Below, piece by piece: positions 16,965-25,961 of a stretch of DNA of 64,000 nt. Location of the stretch: NCBI GenBank assembly GCA_963757135.1, contig CAVWQE010000006.1, forward strand, positions 372,001 through 436,000, written 5' to 3'. The position numbers and the translations under genes are program-made. The notes under the pieces were generated by a model. That model had not been told where the DNA came from. It did not search any database and was given only the letters and a program-made list of their open reading frames with translations. Position 1 is the first letter of the stretch. Each line of letters begins with the position of its first letter. The stretch is from Gp1-AA145 sp963757135 (lineage in GTDB: Bacteria > Acidobacteriota > Terriglobia > Terriglobales > Acidobacteriaceae).

Positions 16965-17735
16965 ATGGCTATGCCGGCAACTCGACAATCGCCTGAGCAA
17001 CAGGTTGCTGCAATGTACATGTCTCTTTCGCGCGCATGGGGCCGCCAGCACTGGTGGCCGGCACAGAGCCGATTCGAGGTAATTGTCGGGGCCTTTCTGA
17101 CCCAAAATACAAGTTGGAGAAACGTCGAGTTGGCGATGCGGCAATTGCGTTCGGCGCGAGCGCTGAGTCTTGCCGGAATCAAGGCTATTCCGGCTCGCAG
17201 GTTGGAACAACTCATCCGCTCATCAGGATATTTCCGGCAAAAAGCCGGCCGGCTCAAGAACTTTGTCGGCTTTCTCGACCAAACTTATGGCGCCTCGCTT
17301 ACGAAAATGTTCGCTCAGCCGACTGCCGTCCTAAGAGAGCAATTACTTTCGCTGAACGGCGTCGGCCCTGAGACGGCAGACTCGATCCTTCTTTATGCGG
17401 GCCAGCACCCGAGCTTTGTCGTCGACGCCTACACGAAACGGATTGCCGAACGCCATGGCATGATCGCCGCAGGCGCTCGATACGAAGAAGTCCGCACGTT
17501 GTTTCAGGCTGGTCTTGCTGAGGTTGAACTACTTCAGGAGCCGACCGCGAACCCCGGCGGGGCCTGGCATTCGCCTTCCCGCATGAGTCTGGTTTCACGC
17601 TCTCCCCTGGCCCAGGTGTACAACGAAATGCACGCTCTGCTGGTCGGGGTCGGCAAGAAATACTGTTTGAAACCGATGCCGAAGTGCGAGGGTTGCCCTC
17701 TGAACCATCTTCTGCCTGGTAATGGCAACAAGTAG
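16965..17735 (+). CDS. Endonuclease III-related HhH-GPD DNA glycosylase
   Basis: A base-excision repair protein of the EndoIII-related (COG2231-like) group, 257 residues from the ATG at 16965; a second ATG at 16971 is equally possible. Upstream codons of the longer frame run antisense through pilB and are rejected. It shows FEVIVGAFLTQNTSWRNVE, the helix-hairpin-helix LLSLNGVGPETADSILLYA, and VVDAYTKRIAERHG with the catalytic Asp. The lyase Lys of EndoIII (GVGRKTA) is replaced (GVGPETA), as usual in this group. The Fe-S motif has C-x6-C-x2-C (YCLKPMPKCEGC) but Leu where the fourth Cys should be. A roughly 25-residue insertion (around QEPTANPGGAWHSPS) precedes the last helix. Confidence 0.82.
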   Translation: MAMPATRQSPEQQVAAMYMSLSRAWGRQHWWPAQSRFEVIVGAFLTQNTSWRNVELAMRQLRSARALSLAGIKAIPARRLEQLIRSSGYFRQKAGRLKNFVGFLDQTYGASLTKMFAQPTAVLREQLLSLNGVGPETADSILLYAGQHPSFVVDAYTKRIAERHGMIAAGARYEEVRTLFQAGLAEVELLQEPTANPGGAWHSPSRMSLVSRSPLAQVYNEMHALLVGVGKKYCLKPMPKCEGCPLNHLLPGNGNK

Positions 17736-17845
17736 GCAAGATTAAGCTCCCCCGGCAGCGCCCCAGGTCGCTCGCCAATTCACAAGAATATAATTAAAAG
17801 CAAGGAAAAGGCGTCTTTCTAGACATCCATAGAATCAATATTCAT

Positions 17846-20092
17846 TTGCCTAATCGAAACCAGCTCGCAAGATCCGGCCCCGACCGCCGGAAAATCATCT
17901 TCATCCTGGCGATTGTGAGTCTGCCCCTCTTGGCCATCCTGCTTTCGCTTTCATCGTTCGAAATGCATTTCATGGACCCGAAGACCAGTGCTCAAACCGT
18001 CTCCCTGGTTGCTCTGACCCTCCTCGTGTCGCTTCTCTTCGGAGGACTGACCTTTGTCCTGATGCGCAATCTCATCAAGGTTTTCGCTGAACGCCGACTG
18101 GGTGTGCTGGGATCGAAATTCCGTACCCGGCTCGTCGTCGGAAGTCTGCTGCTCTCCTTTGTCCCCGTAATTGTGATGTTTTGGTTTTCATATGGATTAA
18201 TGAACCGCTCGATTGAGCGCTGGTTTTCCACCCCGATCGAAGAAGTGCAGCGCGACACCGCAATCATGGCCGATCTGCTCTCACGCTACGCCGCTGAGAA
18301 TGCACAAGCCGAGGCGCTTTCGATTGCTTCCACGCCTGATACCCAGCGCGCATTTGAGGGGCACAGCTTTTCCGGCGTGATCAAGGAATTCCGCGCCCGT
18401 CAGGCCACGCTGCAAGGTGGCTTTGCTATCGCTATCGAAGACGGCAACTCTGAGGCCAGCTTCGGCTTGCCTGCGCCATGGGCCGTCCTGAAGGAGCACC
18501 TGCCGTTGCAACCACTCCGTTCCGACCGTCCCCGCATCGTTCATTGGGGCGGGACCGAATACATATTGGGCAGCGCGACCGTTGGCAATGAAGGCGAGAT
18601 TCTGATAGCCATGCCTTTGCCGCAGAATTTTGCCGACACGCAGAAGCAACTGGAAGCCAGTCAGCAAAATTACCTGCAACTGGCGCGTGGCCGAAGGCAA
18701 GTGCGGTTGACGTACATGGCAATTCTGATGGCACTGACCGGCTTGGTGCTTTTCATCAGCATGTGGCTGGCGCTTTATCTTTCCCGCTTTGTCACCCGCC
18801 CTGTCGCAGCTTTGGCCGAAGCGACCCAGGAAATATCACGAGGCAACCTCGACCATAGGGTGGAAATTCCTGCCGCCGACGAATTCGGAGATCTCGTGCA
18901 TTCATTCAATCGGATGGCGGAAGAACTCCAAAGCAACCGGCGGCAAATTGACGCTTCCAGCCGCGAATTAAGCGCTGCCAATGCCGAACTCGACCAGAGA
19001 CGGCGTCAGATGGAAACGATTCTGGAAAGCATCCCGACCGGAGTGCTCTCTCTCGACGCCTCTTTACGCGTCACTCACGTGAATCAGGCGCTGCTTCGGC
19101 TGCTCAAGCCGGATGAAGAGTACCAGCGGATGGCAGCCGTTCTCATGGGCGCTTCCCTGGGCGACCTGTTTTCTGCTGATGTGGTCGAGGACTTGCAACA
19201 CCTGTTGCGACGCGCCGACCGCATGGGAGAAAACACGGCCCAGTTGGAATTCGCGGTGCAGCGTGCAAAGGCCAACGTCGCTGTCACCGTCGCGTCGTTA
19301 CAGCACAACTCGCAACGCGTCGGATACGTGTTGGTGTTTGAAGACCTGTCTGACCTCTTGCACGCGCAAAGGCAGGCAGCCTGGCGCGAAGTTGCCCGCC
19401 GTGTGGCTCATGAGATCAAGAACCCTTTAACCCCAATCGCCCTTTCGGCGGAACGCATCTTGCGGCACCTGGGCCGAAGCAATCAGCCGGATGCAGCTTC
19501 GCTTGAAATCGTACGCACCTGCGCAAAAGCGATCGAGAGTTCGGTTGATACAGTACGCACGCTGGTGAACGAGTTCGCTACGCTGGCCCGCTTCCCAGCT
19601 TCACAACCCGGCCCCGCAGACGTCAACTCCATTGCAGAACAAGCGCTCTTCATGTTCAGCGGCCGGCTGGACGGTATCCGCCTGCGTACCGCTTTCTCCA
19701 GCAACTTACCAAAAGTAATGGCAGACAGCGATGCGCTCAAACGTGCCATCGCAAACCTTGTAGACAATGCCGCCGAAGCGCTGCAAGGTTCGGTAGTAAA
19801 GGAAATTGAAATTTCGACATCTCTGGTCGCCAGCCGCGACGCAGTTGAAATTTGTGTCGCCGATAGCGGCCAAGGCGTGACCCAGGAAGCCAAGGAGCGT
19901 CTGTTTCTGCCCTATTTTTCTACAAAGAAACGGGGGACCGGACTTGGTCTCGCCATCGTGAGCCGGATTGTGGAGGACCATCACGGGTCAATTCGAGTCG
20001 AGGAAAATCGGCCGGTGGGCGCGCGCTTCGTGATCGAGTTGCCGATCGCCCCCGATTCAATTGCCGCCCCGCCCAGCCTCTCCTATGCATAA
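17846..20092 (+). CDS. NtrY-like membrane sensor histidine kinase
   Basis: A 748-residue kinase starting at a TTG, since no in-frame ATG precedes the first membrane helix (residues 16-38); a TATAAT box lies at 17789-17794. It has three N-terminal membrane helices, a periplasmic loop, a fourth helix (LTYMAILMALTGLVLFISMW), HAMP (SRFVTRPVAALAEATQEISR), PAS (SIPTGVLSLDASLRVTHVNQ), HisKA with RRVAHEIKNPLTPIALSAER, and HATPase with NLVDNAAEAL, ADSGQGVTQEAKERLF and GTGLGLAIVSRIV. The architecture matches NtrY. Its stop overlaps the regulator's start. Function in nitrogen control is the family default, unproven here. Confidence 0.88.
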   Translation: MPNRNQLARSGPDRRKIIFILAIVSLPLLAILLSLSSFEMHFMDPKTSAQTVSLVALTLLVSLLFGGLTFVLMRNLIKVFAERRLGVLGSKFRTRLVVGSLLLSFVPVIVMFWFSYGLMNRSIERWFSTPIEEVQRDTAIMADLLSRYAAENAQAEALSIASTPDTQRAFEGHSFSGVIKEFRARQATLQGGFAIAIEDGNSEASFGLPAPWAVLKEHLPLQPLRSDRPRIVHWGGTEYILGSATVGNEGEILIAMPLPQNFADTQKQLEASQQNYLQLARGRRQVRLTYMAILMALTGLVLFISMWLALYLSRFVTRPVAALAEATQEISRGNLDHRVEIPAADEFGDLVHSFNRMAEELQSNRRQIDASSRELSAANAELDQRRRQMETILESIPTGVLSLDASLRVTHVNQALLRLLKPDEEYQRMAAVLMGASLGDLFSADVVEDLQHLLRRADRMGENTAQLEFAVQRAKANVAVTVASLQHNSQRVGYVLVFEDLSDLLHAQRQAAWREVARRVAHEIKNPLTPIALSAERILRHLGRSNQPDAASLEIVRTCAKAIESSVDTVRTLVNEFATLARFPASQPGPADVNSIAEQALFMFSGRLDGIRLRTAFSSNLPKVMADSDALKRAIANLVDNAAEALQGSVVKEIEISTSLVASRDAVEICVADSGQGVTQEAKERLFLPYFSTKKRGTGLGLAIVSRIVEDHHGSIRVEENRPVGARFVIELPIAPDSIAAPPSLSYA

Positions 20093-21437
20093 CATCCTCA
20101 TCGTTGATGACGAGTCCTCCATTCGTGAATCGCTCCAAGGGGTACTTGAGGACGAAGGCTACAAAGCATCGGCTGTGGATAGCGGTGAAGCATGCCTCGA
20201 AATGCTGCGCAAGAAATCTTTCGATGTAATCTTGCTCGACATCTGGCTGCCCGGAATGGATGGGTTAGAAGCGCTCGAACGTATTCGTGAAAATGAAGAT
20301 GCTCCTGAAGTCGTAGTCATTTCAGGCCATGCCACTATCGAAACTGCCGTTCGCGCAACCAAGCTCGGGGCATTCGATTTCCTCGAAAAGCCGCTATCCG
20401 TCGAAAGAACGCTGATCCTCATAAAAAACGCGATAGAAACACGCAAGCTGCGCGTGGAAAATCGCGATCTGAAAAAACAGATGGCGCCGAGAAGTTTGAT
20501 CGTGGGTGAAAGCATACCCACGAAGGCCTTGCGCCAGCAGATTCAATTGATGGCGCCCACCAACGGGCGAGTGCTGATCTTCGGCGAATCCGGAACCGGC
20601 AAAGAACTGGTTGCCCACGCCATTCACGCGCACAGCCTGCGCAAAGACGAAACCTTCGTCGAGCTCAATTGTGCCGCGATTCCGGAAGACCTGATTGAGA
20701 GCGAACTCTTTGGGCATCGCCGCGGTTCATTTGCAGCCGCTTCAGGAGACAAGGACGGCAAGTTTCTAAAAGCAAATGGCGGCACCTTGTTCCTGGATGA
20801 AGTCGGCGACATGAGCCTGAAGACCCAGGCAAAAGTTCTACGCACGCTTGAGGAGCAAAAATTTGCTGCGGTTGGGAGCGATGAACCCGTAACCGTGGAT
20901 GTCCGCGTGATCGCCTCCACCAATAAAGACTTAGAAGAGGAGATTTCTCGCGGCAATTTTCGCGAAGATCTTTTCTATCGCCTGAATGTGATCCCTTTCT
21001 CCGTCCCCCCGTTACGCGAACGCAAAGAAGACATTCCGCTGCTTGGACGTCACTTCCTTAAAGAGCTTTCCAGCCAGTACGGGCGCCGTCCGCGCGAGAT
21101 TACCGACGATGCCATTGAAACTCTGATGCGCTATTCCTGGCCGGGCAATGTCCGCGAGCTACGGAATGTGATCGAACGTATCGTGATCATGAATCCAACT
21201 ACCAGCCGCTTTGAACGAAAGCATCTGCCTCCGCTGGTCTATCGCGACGGCAGCCGCCGCTCGGGCAGCGAGTTTATGACTTTGCACCAGGCCCGGGCTG
21301 CCTACGAACGTGACTACATTCTGAAGAAACTCGACGACAATCATGGCAATATGAGCCGGACGGCGGAGGTATTGGGGCTGGAGCGAAGCCACCTGTATCG
21401 CAAGATGAAGACTCTGGGAATTGCGGTGAAAGAGTAG
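20085..21437 (+). CDS. NtrX-like response regulator with altered GAFTGA loop
   Basis: A 451-residue NtrC-family regulator; the ATG at 20085 overlaps the kinase stop as ATGCATAA. The receiver has Asp8/Asp9 and phospho-acceptor Asp52 (VILLDIWLPGMDG). The AAA+ domain has GESGTGKELVAHAIH and GGTLFLDEVGDMSLKTQAK, but the loop that contacts sigma-54 reads GSFAAA instead of GAFTGA. The C-terminal Fis-type helix-turn-helix is MSRTAEVLGLERSHLYRKMK. NtrX proteins with a degenerate loop act without sigma-54 in some alphaproteobacteria. The same is a reasonable inference here. The gene converges on era (stop 1 base away). Confidence 0.88.
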   Translation: MHNILIVDDESSIRESLQGVLEDEGYKASAVDSGEACLEMLRKKSFDVILLDIWLPGMDGLEALERIRENEDAPEVVVISGHATIETAVRATKLGAFDFLEKPLSVERTLILIKNAIETRKLRVENRDLKKQMAPRSLIVGESIPTKALRQQIQLMAPTNGRVLIFGESGTGKELVAHAIHAHSLRKDETFVELNCAAIPEDLIESELFGHRRGSFAAASGDKDGKFLKANGGTLFLDEVGDMSLKTQAKVLRTLEEQKFAAVGSDEPVTVDVRVIASTNKDLEEEISRGNFREDLFYRLNVIPFSVPPLRERKEDIPLLGRHFLKELSSQYGRRPREITDDAIETLMRYSWPGNVRELRNVIERIVIMNPTTSRFERKHLPPLVYRDGSRRSGSEFMTLHQARAAYERDYILKKLDDNHGNMSRTAEVLGLERSHLYRKMKTLGIAVKE

Positions 21438-21438
21438 G

Positions 21439-22377
21439 TCAGGGTTTCACATTAACCAAATTTTCCAATTGCCGCCGCCAGTCGAGTTCTTCCACGAACC
21501 CTTTGGATTCGCGCCAATTAGCCCGCACTTTGACGAACAGTTGCAGAAACACTTTCGTTCCGACCATTTTCTCGATTTCTATCCGCGCAGCGGTTCCAAT
21601 TTTCTTCAGCATCTGACCTTGTTTGCCGATCAGGATTCGCTTTTGCCCTTCCCGTTCGCAGAAAATCGCCGCCGCGATGCGCGTCAACGTCTTCCCTTCC
21701 TCGAACTCCTCGATCAGCACGGTTACTGAGTGCGGCACCTCTTCGCTGGTTGCAAGCAGCACCTGCTCGCGAATCAATTCCGCCGACATGAATCGGACCG
21801 GCTGATCGGTAACCTGGTCCGGAGGAAAATATGCCGGCCCCGCCGGCAGTCCCGCGACCACCTTTTCGAACAAGAGATCGAGGCCTTCCCGCCTGCGCGC
21901 GGAAATAGGAATAATTTCGCGAAAGCGCTGCATGGCGGCATATTGCTCAATCAAGGGCAAGAGTTTCAGCTTCCCCGCGCCCAGCAAATCAATTTTGTTC
22001 AGCAAAAGAAACGCCGGGGTTTTAGACTTACTCACCAGGTCAAACAGGAATCGCTCATCCGGTTCCGACTTCCTGGAGGCATCAACCATCGTCAGAATCA
22101 AATCACAACTATCCAGCGCCTCGCGGACCTCGCCCATCATTTTGCGATCCAGAGTACTGTCCGCACGGTGAACACCAGGCGTATCCACGAGGATAACTTG
22201 AGCGCCGGACCTTCCTCTTTGCTTAGGAACGTTAATGACCCCGAGCACGCGATTGCGAGTGGTCTGGGGCTTTGGGCTGACAATCGCCAGCTTCTCACCA
22301 ACGAGTGCATTCAACAGGGTTGATTTGCCGGCGTTCGGGCGACCGAGAATACAGACGAATCCGGAGCGAAGGGGCAT
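21439..22377 (-). CDS. era: GTPase Era
   Basis: A 312-residue GTPase needed for 16S rRNA processing and 30S assembly. It has G1 GRPNAGKST, G2 in PQTTRNRV, G3 DTPGVH, G4 NKID and G5 ISARRREGLD. A C-terminal KH domain carries ILIGKQGQMLKKIGTAARIEI, which binds the 3' end of 16S rRNA. It begins 4 bases after the CorC-like gene and is the last member of a phoH-ybeY-corC-era unit, a grouping of ribosome-maturation genes common in bacteria. Confidence 0.97.
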   Translation of the reverse strand: MPLRSGFVCILGRPNAGKSTLLNALVGEKLAIVSPKPQTTRNRVLGVINVPKQRGRSGAQVILVDTPGVHRADSTLDRKMMGEVREALDSCDLILTMVDASRKSEPDERFLFDLVSKSKTPAFLLLNKIDLLGAGKLKLLPLIEQYAAMQRFREIIPISARRREGLDLLFEKVVAGLPAGPAYFPPDQVTDQPVRFMSAELIREQVLLATSEEVPHSVTVLIEEFEEGKTLTRIAAAIFCEREGQKRILIGKQGQMLKKIGTAARIEIEKMVGTKVFLQLFVKVRANWRESKGFVEELDWRRQLENLVNVKP

Positions 22378-22381
22378 GAGG

Positions 22382-23647
22382 TTAGATTAAATTCATTTGC
22401 TGCGGATGCGTAATCGAAACTCGTACGCGCTCCACGCGCCGATTGCTGGCCTGTAATACTTCCAGGCGCAGGCCGTCTTCTTCGATGACCTCTCCCTTTT
22501 TTGGGATTCTGCCGGCCAGTTCGCTCACCAGCCCGGCCACGGTCGCGGCATCCCGCCGCTCTGGACGGACCCCGAGCAGTTCCTCCAGTCGGTCCACATC
22601 CATGTTTCCGGGTACGAGATACGACGTTTCATTCTCGCGAACTACCTGAGCAGCCTCGTGTTCGTCGGTAATTTCGCCGACGATCTCCTCCACCAGGTCT
22701 TCGATCGTCACCAAGCCGGCTACGCCTCCGTATTCGTCGATTACGATCGCCATTCGCACCTTATGCTTTTGCATCTCCCTGAGCAGATCGCTCCCCAGCT
22801 TGGTTTCGGGTACAAAGTAAACGTCCTTACGCATCAGCGAATCGACCGTTCGGACATGCGCTTCGGTATCAGGTATCTGCAAGACATCCTGCGCATAAAC
22901 CAATCCAATAATGTGATCTATATTGCCTTGGTAAACCGGGACACGGGAGAACGGGCGCGTGCGCAGCAGTTCAATAAATTGTTCCACCGTTGTTCCAGAG
23001 GGCAAGGCCACAACTTCCGGTCGCGGCTTCATGGCTTCGCGCACCGTCTTCTCACTGAACTGCACCACGGATTGGATCAGGTCACGATTCGTACCGTCGA
23101 GAATGCCTTCTTCCTGACCGGCCTCTATGAGTGCATCTACGGCTTCCGCCTGGGTTTCCGGCTGCTGGTCAGAGTGTTCACGCGTGAGCGCAGTGACCGA
23201 TTGCAGAAATCCAAGTACCAGCGTCACGGGCAAAACCACATAGATGAGCACCCGCAATAGCAGGGCCCACCGCGCCAGCCACACGCCCTTGGTGCGAGAA
23301 AAAAAGATGAAGGGGAGAAAACGATTAAAGACAATTACCACCAGCATCAGCCCGAGCACCGCTTCGAGAAGCTCATCTGCAGACCAATTGCCTTCGCGGA
23401 AAACCGCAAACGCAATCACTACCGCGATCGCGGCCATAAGAAACTGGGTAAGGATCGCCATCGACAAAGCGGCGCGCGACCGGCTCACTTTCAGCCTGGG
23501 CTCAACCTGCTGTTCGAAGTAGTCGATATTTTCCTGGAACTCGCGCGAAAGAAACTTGCCGATTTCCGCATAGACACGTTCCACGTACGAGGAGAGAGTC
23601 AGCAGTCCGAACAGAACCACAAGCGCGATGGCGATTGCAAAGTTCAT
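22382..23647 (-). CDS. CorC/YbeX-like CBS-domain membrane protein
   Basis: A 421-residue protein with a divergent CNNM-like membrane region (about residues 1-165, four hydrophobic segments), a CBS pair (EAMKPRPEVVALPSGTTVEQ, SRVPVYQGNIDHIIGLVYAQ and MAIVIDEYGGVAGLVTIEDL), and a CorC_HlyC domain at the C-terminus. Its place between ybeY and era mirrors YbeX, which is linked to ybeZ-ybeY in proteobacteria and to magnesium and ribosome homeostasis. The start codon overlaps the ybeY stop as ATGA. Confidence 0.9.
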   Translation of the reverse strand: MNFAIAIALVVLFGLLTLSSYVERVYAEIGKFLSREFQENIDYFEQQVEPRLKVSRSRAALSMAILTQFLMAAIAVVIAFAVFREGNWSADELLEAVLGLMLVVIVFNRFLPFIFFSRTKGVWLARWALLLRVLIYVVLPVTLVLGFLQSVTALTREHSDQQPETQAEAVDALIEAGQEEGILDGTNRDLIQSVVQFSEKTVREAMKPRPEVVALPSGTTVEQFIELLRTRPFSRVPVYQGNIDHIIGLVYAQDVLQIPDTEAHVRTVDSLMRKDVYFVPETKLGSDLLREMQKHKVRMAIVIDEYGGVAGLVTIEDLVEEIVGEITDEHEAAQVVRENETSYLVPGNMDVDRLEELLGVRPERRDAATVAGLVSELAGRIPKKGEVIEEDGLRLEVLQASNRRVERVRVSITHPQQMNLI

Positions 23648-24126
23648 GTCTTTGAAGGCACCCGTCGATTCCTCACTTGTCCCTGCTTCACAGCGGTCCG
23701 CTCAATCAACCCTGCCGGCAGGGACAGTTCTCGCCGCAGACGCCCCTCGATCCTGGTCATGTCACCGCGATCGCTTTCATGATCATACCCTGCCAGGTGA
23801 AGCAGGCCGTGCAACACCAGAACTCTCACTTCTGCCGAAGTGGAATGCCCCATGGCCCGCGCAGTTCGGTTCGCAATATCCAGTGAAACCGCAATGTCGC
23901 CGGCAAAACCATCGACGAAACTCGGGCCGGGAAAGGAGAGGACGTCCGTCGCTTGGGCCTTCCCGCGAAAGCGCCCATTCAGGACAACCATCTCTTTACT
24001 GCCCGTTATCAGCACTGTGACCGCTCCCACAAGTCTGATGTGCTCGCATACGTCAGAGATAAAATCCGCCAGTTTTCGCTCGCTGAGTCCGGGCACGCGG
24101 CGCTTGAAAATTACTGTCGGTTGCAT
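23644..24126 (-). CDS. ybeY: Endoribonuclease YbeY
   Basis: A 160-residue metal-dependent RNase that matures the 3' end of 16S rRNA and takes part in ribosome quality control. The zinc-binding HGLLHLAGYDH motif near residue 117 is complete, and the RGKAQATDVLSFP loop is conserved. The ATG at 24126 is preferred. A longer TTG frame from 24177 would place its first codons inside a terminator-like hairpin. It lies between phoH and the CorC-like gene. Confidence 0.93.
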   Translation of the reverse strand: MQPTVIFKRRVPGLSERKLADFISDVCEHIRLVGAVTVLITGSKEMVVLNGRFRGKAQATDVLSFPGPSFVDGFAGDIAVSLDIANRTARAMGHSTSAEVRVLVLHGLLHLAGYDHESDRGDMTRIEGRLRRELSLPAGLIERTAVKQGQVRNRRVPSKT

Positions 24127-24139
24127 GGCTCTCGTTAAA

Positions 24140-24165
24140 TAAAAAAGGGGCTTGGTTTCGCCCCT
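24140..24165 (-). terminator. Terminator-like hairpin between phoH and ybeY
   Basis: Read on the minus strand, AGGGGC-gaaaccaa-GCCCCT is followed directly by TTTTT ending at 24141. It begins 15 bases after the phoH stop and ends 14 bases before the ybeY ATG. This is a rho-independent terminator shape inside an otherwise tight operon, so it probably reduces rather than abolishes read-through. Confidence 0.7.
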
Positions 24166-24180
24166 CTCTGCGATCAACTG

Positions 24181-25227
24181 TTATTCGCTTCGTGCTTCTT
24201 CAGGCTGCACTTTCGCTTCAGCATGGGTAGAACCATTTCCATTCGCTGCCTTGCCGTCCAGCAGTTCCAATTGATCCTCTGCGGCTTTCGTTTTGTGCTC
24301 GTCATATGCCCGGATAATACGCTGCACCAGATGATGCCGGACCACGTCCGCCTCATCGAAGTAAACGAACGAGAGCCCCTGCACATTCTTCAGCACATCA
24401 ACCGCTTCGAGCAGCCCGCTGCGCTTAGCATTCGGCAAATCAATCTGCGTAACGTCACCGGTGATCACCGCTTTGGAGTTGAACCCAAGCCGGGTCACGA
24501 ACATTTTCATCTGCTCCGACGTCGTATTCTGCGCTTCGTCAAGAATGACAAATGAGTCGTTCAGCGTGCGTCCGCGCATGAATGCAATCGGCGCGATCTC
24601 GATCACGTTTTTTTCCAGATAGCGGTCGACACGCTCCGGATCGAGCATGTCATATAGCGCGTCATATAACGGGCGCAGGTACGGATCAATCTTCTCCTGC
24701 AGCGTCCCGGGAAGAAATCCCAATCGCTCGCCGGCTTCTACCGCCGGACGCGCCAAAATGATGCGATTCACCCTTTTCGCGATCAACGCCGAAATAGCCA
24801 TCGCGACCGCAAGGTACGTCTTGCCGGTACCAGCGGGACCAATGCCGAACACCATGTCATGGCTTTCAATGGCATCCAGATAACGGCGCTGATTGGCGCT
24901 CTTTGGCTGGACCGTGCGGCCGGCAAAAGCACGTTGCTTACCGGCTTCGGCAAGGCCGCGAAGAGTTGTCTTCGGATCGGCAACCAGCACCCGCAGCATG
25001 CTGTTCAGGTCCCCGTTATTGAAAACGTGCCCGGCGCGCTGCAGTTGTTCGTAATCAGAAAAAACTTGCTCGGCGCGCGCAATGTCGCGCGGAGTTCCCT
25101 CAAGCTCGACGGAATCCGAGCGCAGGTCAATATTGATGTTGAGGCCGTCCTCGAGAACGTGCAGGTTTTCGTCGCGGGTGCCGAAGAAGGTTTCGATGTT
25201 GGGGCTGACTTGAATACTCTTTCTCAT
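24181..25227 (-). CDS. phoH: PhoH family ATPase (YbeZ-like)
   Basis: A 348-residue P-loop ATPase that partners YbeY in ribosome and RNA quality control. A KH-like N-terminal region (about residues 25-65) is followed by the PhoH domain with Walker A GIGPAGTGKTYLAVAMA, RPAVEAGERLGFLPGTLQEK, Walker B DSFVILDEAQNTT and VITGDVTQIDLP. The C-terminal 40 residues are acidic and low complexity. It is the first gene of the phoH-ybeY-corC-era unit. Confidence 0.95.
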   Translation of the reverse strand: MRKSIQVSPNIETFFGTRDENLHVLEDGLNINIDLRSDSVELEGTPRDIARAEQVFSDYEQLQRAGHVFNNGDLNSMLRVLVADPKTTLRGLAEAGKQRAFAGRTVQPKSANQRRYLDAIESHDMVFGIGPAGTGKTYLAVAMAISALIAKRVNRIILARPAVEAGERLGFLPGTLQEKIDPYLRPLYDALYDMLDPERVDRYLEKNVIEIAPIAFMRGRTLNDSFVILDEAQNTTSEQMKMFVTRLGFNSKAVITGDVTQIDLPNAKRSGLLEAVDVLKNVQGLSFVYFDEADVVRHHLVQRIIRAYDEHKTKAAEDQLELLDGKAANGNGSTHAEAKVQPEEARSE

Positions 25228-25613
25228 TCAGATTTGCAGATTGCCTCAGGCGCAAAGGCGCAATTTCGTTGCCGGGTCATTAGATGGCGCAATAAGGGCC
25301 GGAGACGCCAGACAGGTCGCCTGTTCCGGATTGTACTTCGCCCCATGAGGTAGGCAGATTACAGTTACATTAAAAGCCTACGCTGGATGAGAAGCGACAG
25401 TCAACGGTGTTTCTCGGCCGCCGGATCGAGTTGGGTGGGAAGCGGTTAGACATTTCAATGCCGGGGATCCAACCACTGGCTCAATGCTAAGTGCGCCACA
25501 TACATAGAGTTGACCGGCGCAACCTGCTCCCGTAGAATATTGATTCCAGTCCCTCGAAACGTCCCCCACAGGACACTTCTCGGACATCCTACAAAAGAGG
25601 CAATTTAAGGCAC
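25228..25613. other. Divergent gap between phoH and rpsT
   Basis: 386 bp without a credible gene. It must carry the promoters of phoH (leftward) and rpsT (rightward), but I see no clear consensus boxes. A short GC hairpin (CCGGAGACGCC...GGTCGCCTGTTCCGG, about 25299-25330) is the only visible structure. Confidence 0.5.
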
Positions 25614-25877
25614 ATGGCAAACCATCTTTCTGCGCTCAAGCGCGCCCGTCAAACCGAGACCCGCACCACCCGGAACCGCAGCAACACCTCGCGCCTGCGT
25701 TCCGCCTTGCGCGACATGCGCGAAGCCCTCACCAAAGGCGACAAAACGTCCGCCGAGCAGACTTATCGCCAGACCGTCTCCGCCCTCGACAAGGCCATCC
25801 AGAAGGGCGTGCTGCACAAAAACACCGCCGGCCGGTATAAATCCCGCTTGAGCGCCCGGTTAAAGGCACTGAAGTAG
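25614..25877 (+). CDS. rpsT: 30S ribosomal protein S20
   Basis: An 87-residue basic helical protein that binds 16S rRNA early in 30S assembly. It starts MANHLSALKRARQTETR, has the conserved SRLRSALRDMREAL and ALDKAIQKGVLHKNTAGRYKSRL, and ends in the typical SARLKALK. TAAGG lies 4 bases before the ATG. It is a single-gene unit. Confidence 0.97.
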   Translation: MANHLSALKRARQTETRTTRNRSNTSRLRSALRDMREALTKGDKTSAEQTYRQTVSALDKAIQKGVLHKNTAGRYKSRLSARLKALK

Positions 25878-25961
25878 GCGACTGCGATTTCCGCGAACTG
25901 TCACTAGCGATTTTCCTTGTTTTTATCGTAGAGTTCTCCCGATGTGATTCGGGAGGACTTG

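Noticed and set aside
25378..25620. 80-codon minus-strand frame before rpsT
   Set aside because: Overlaps the rpsT leader, Cys/Gly-rich random composition, no SD.
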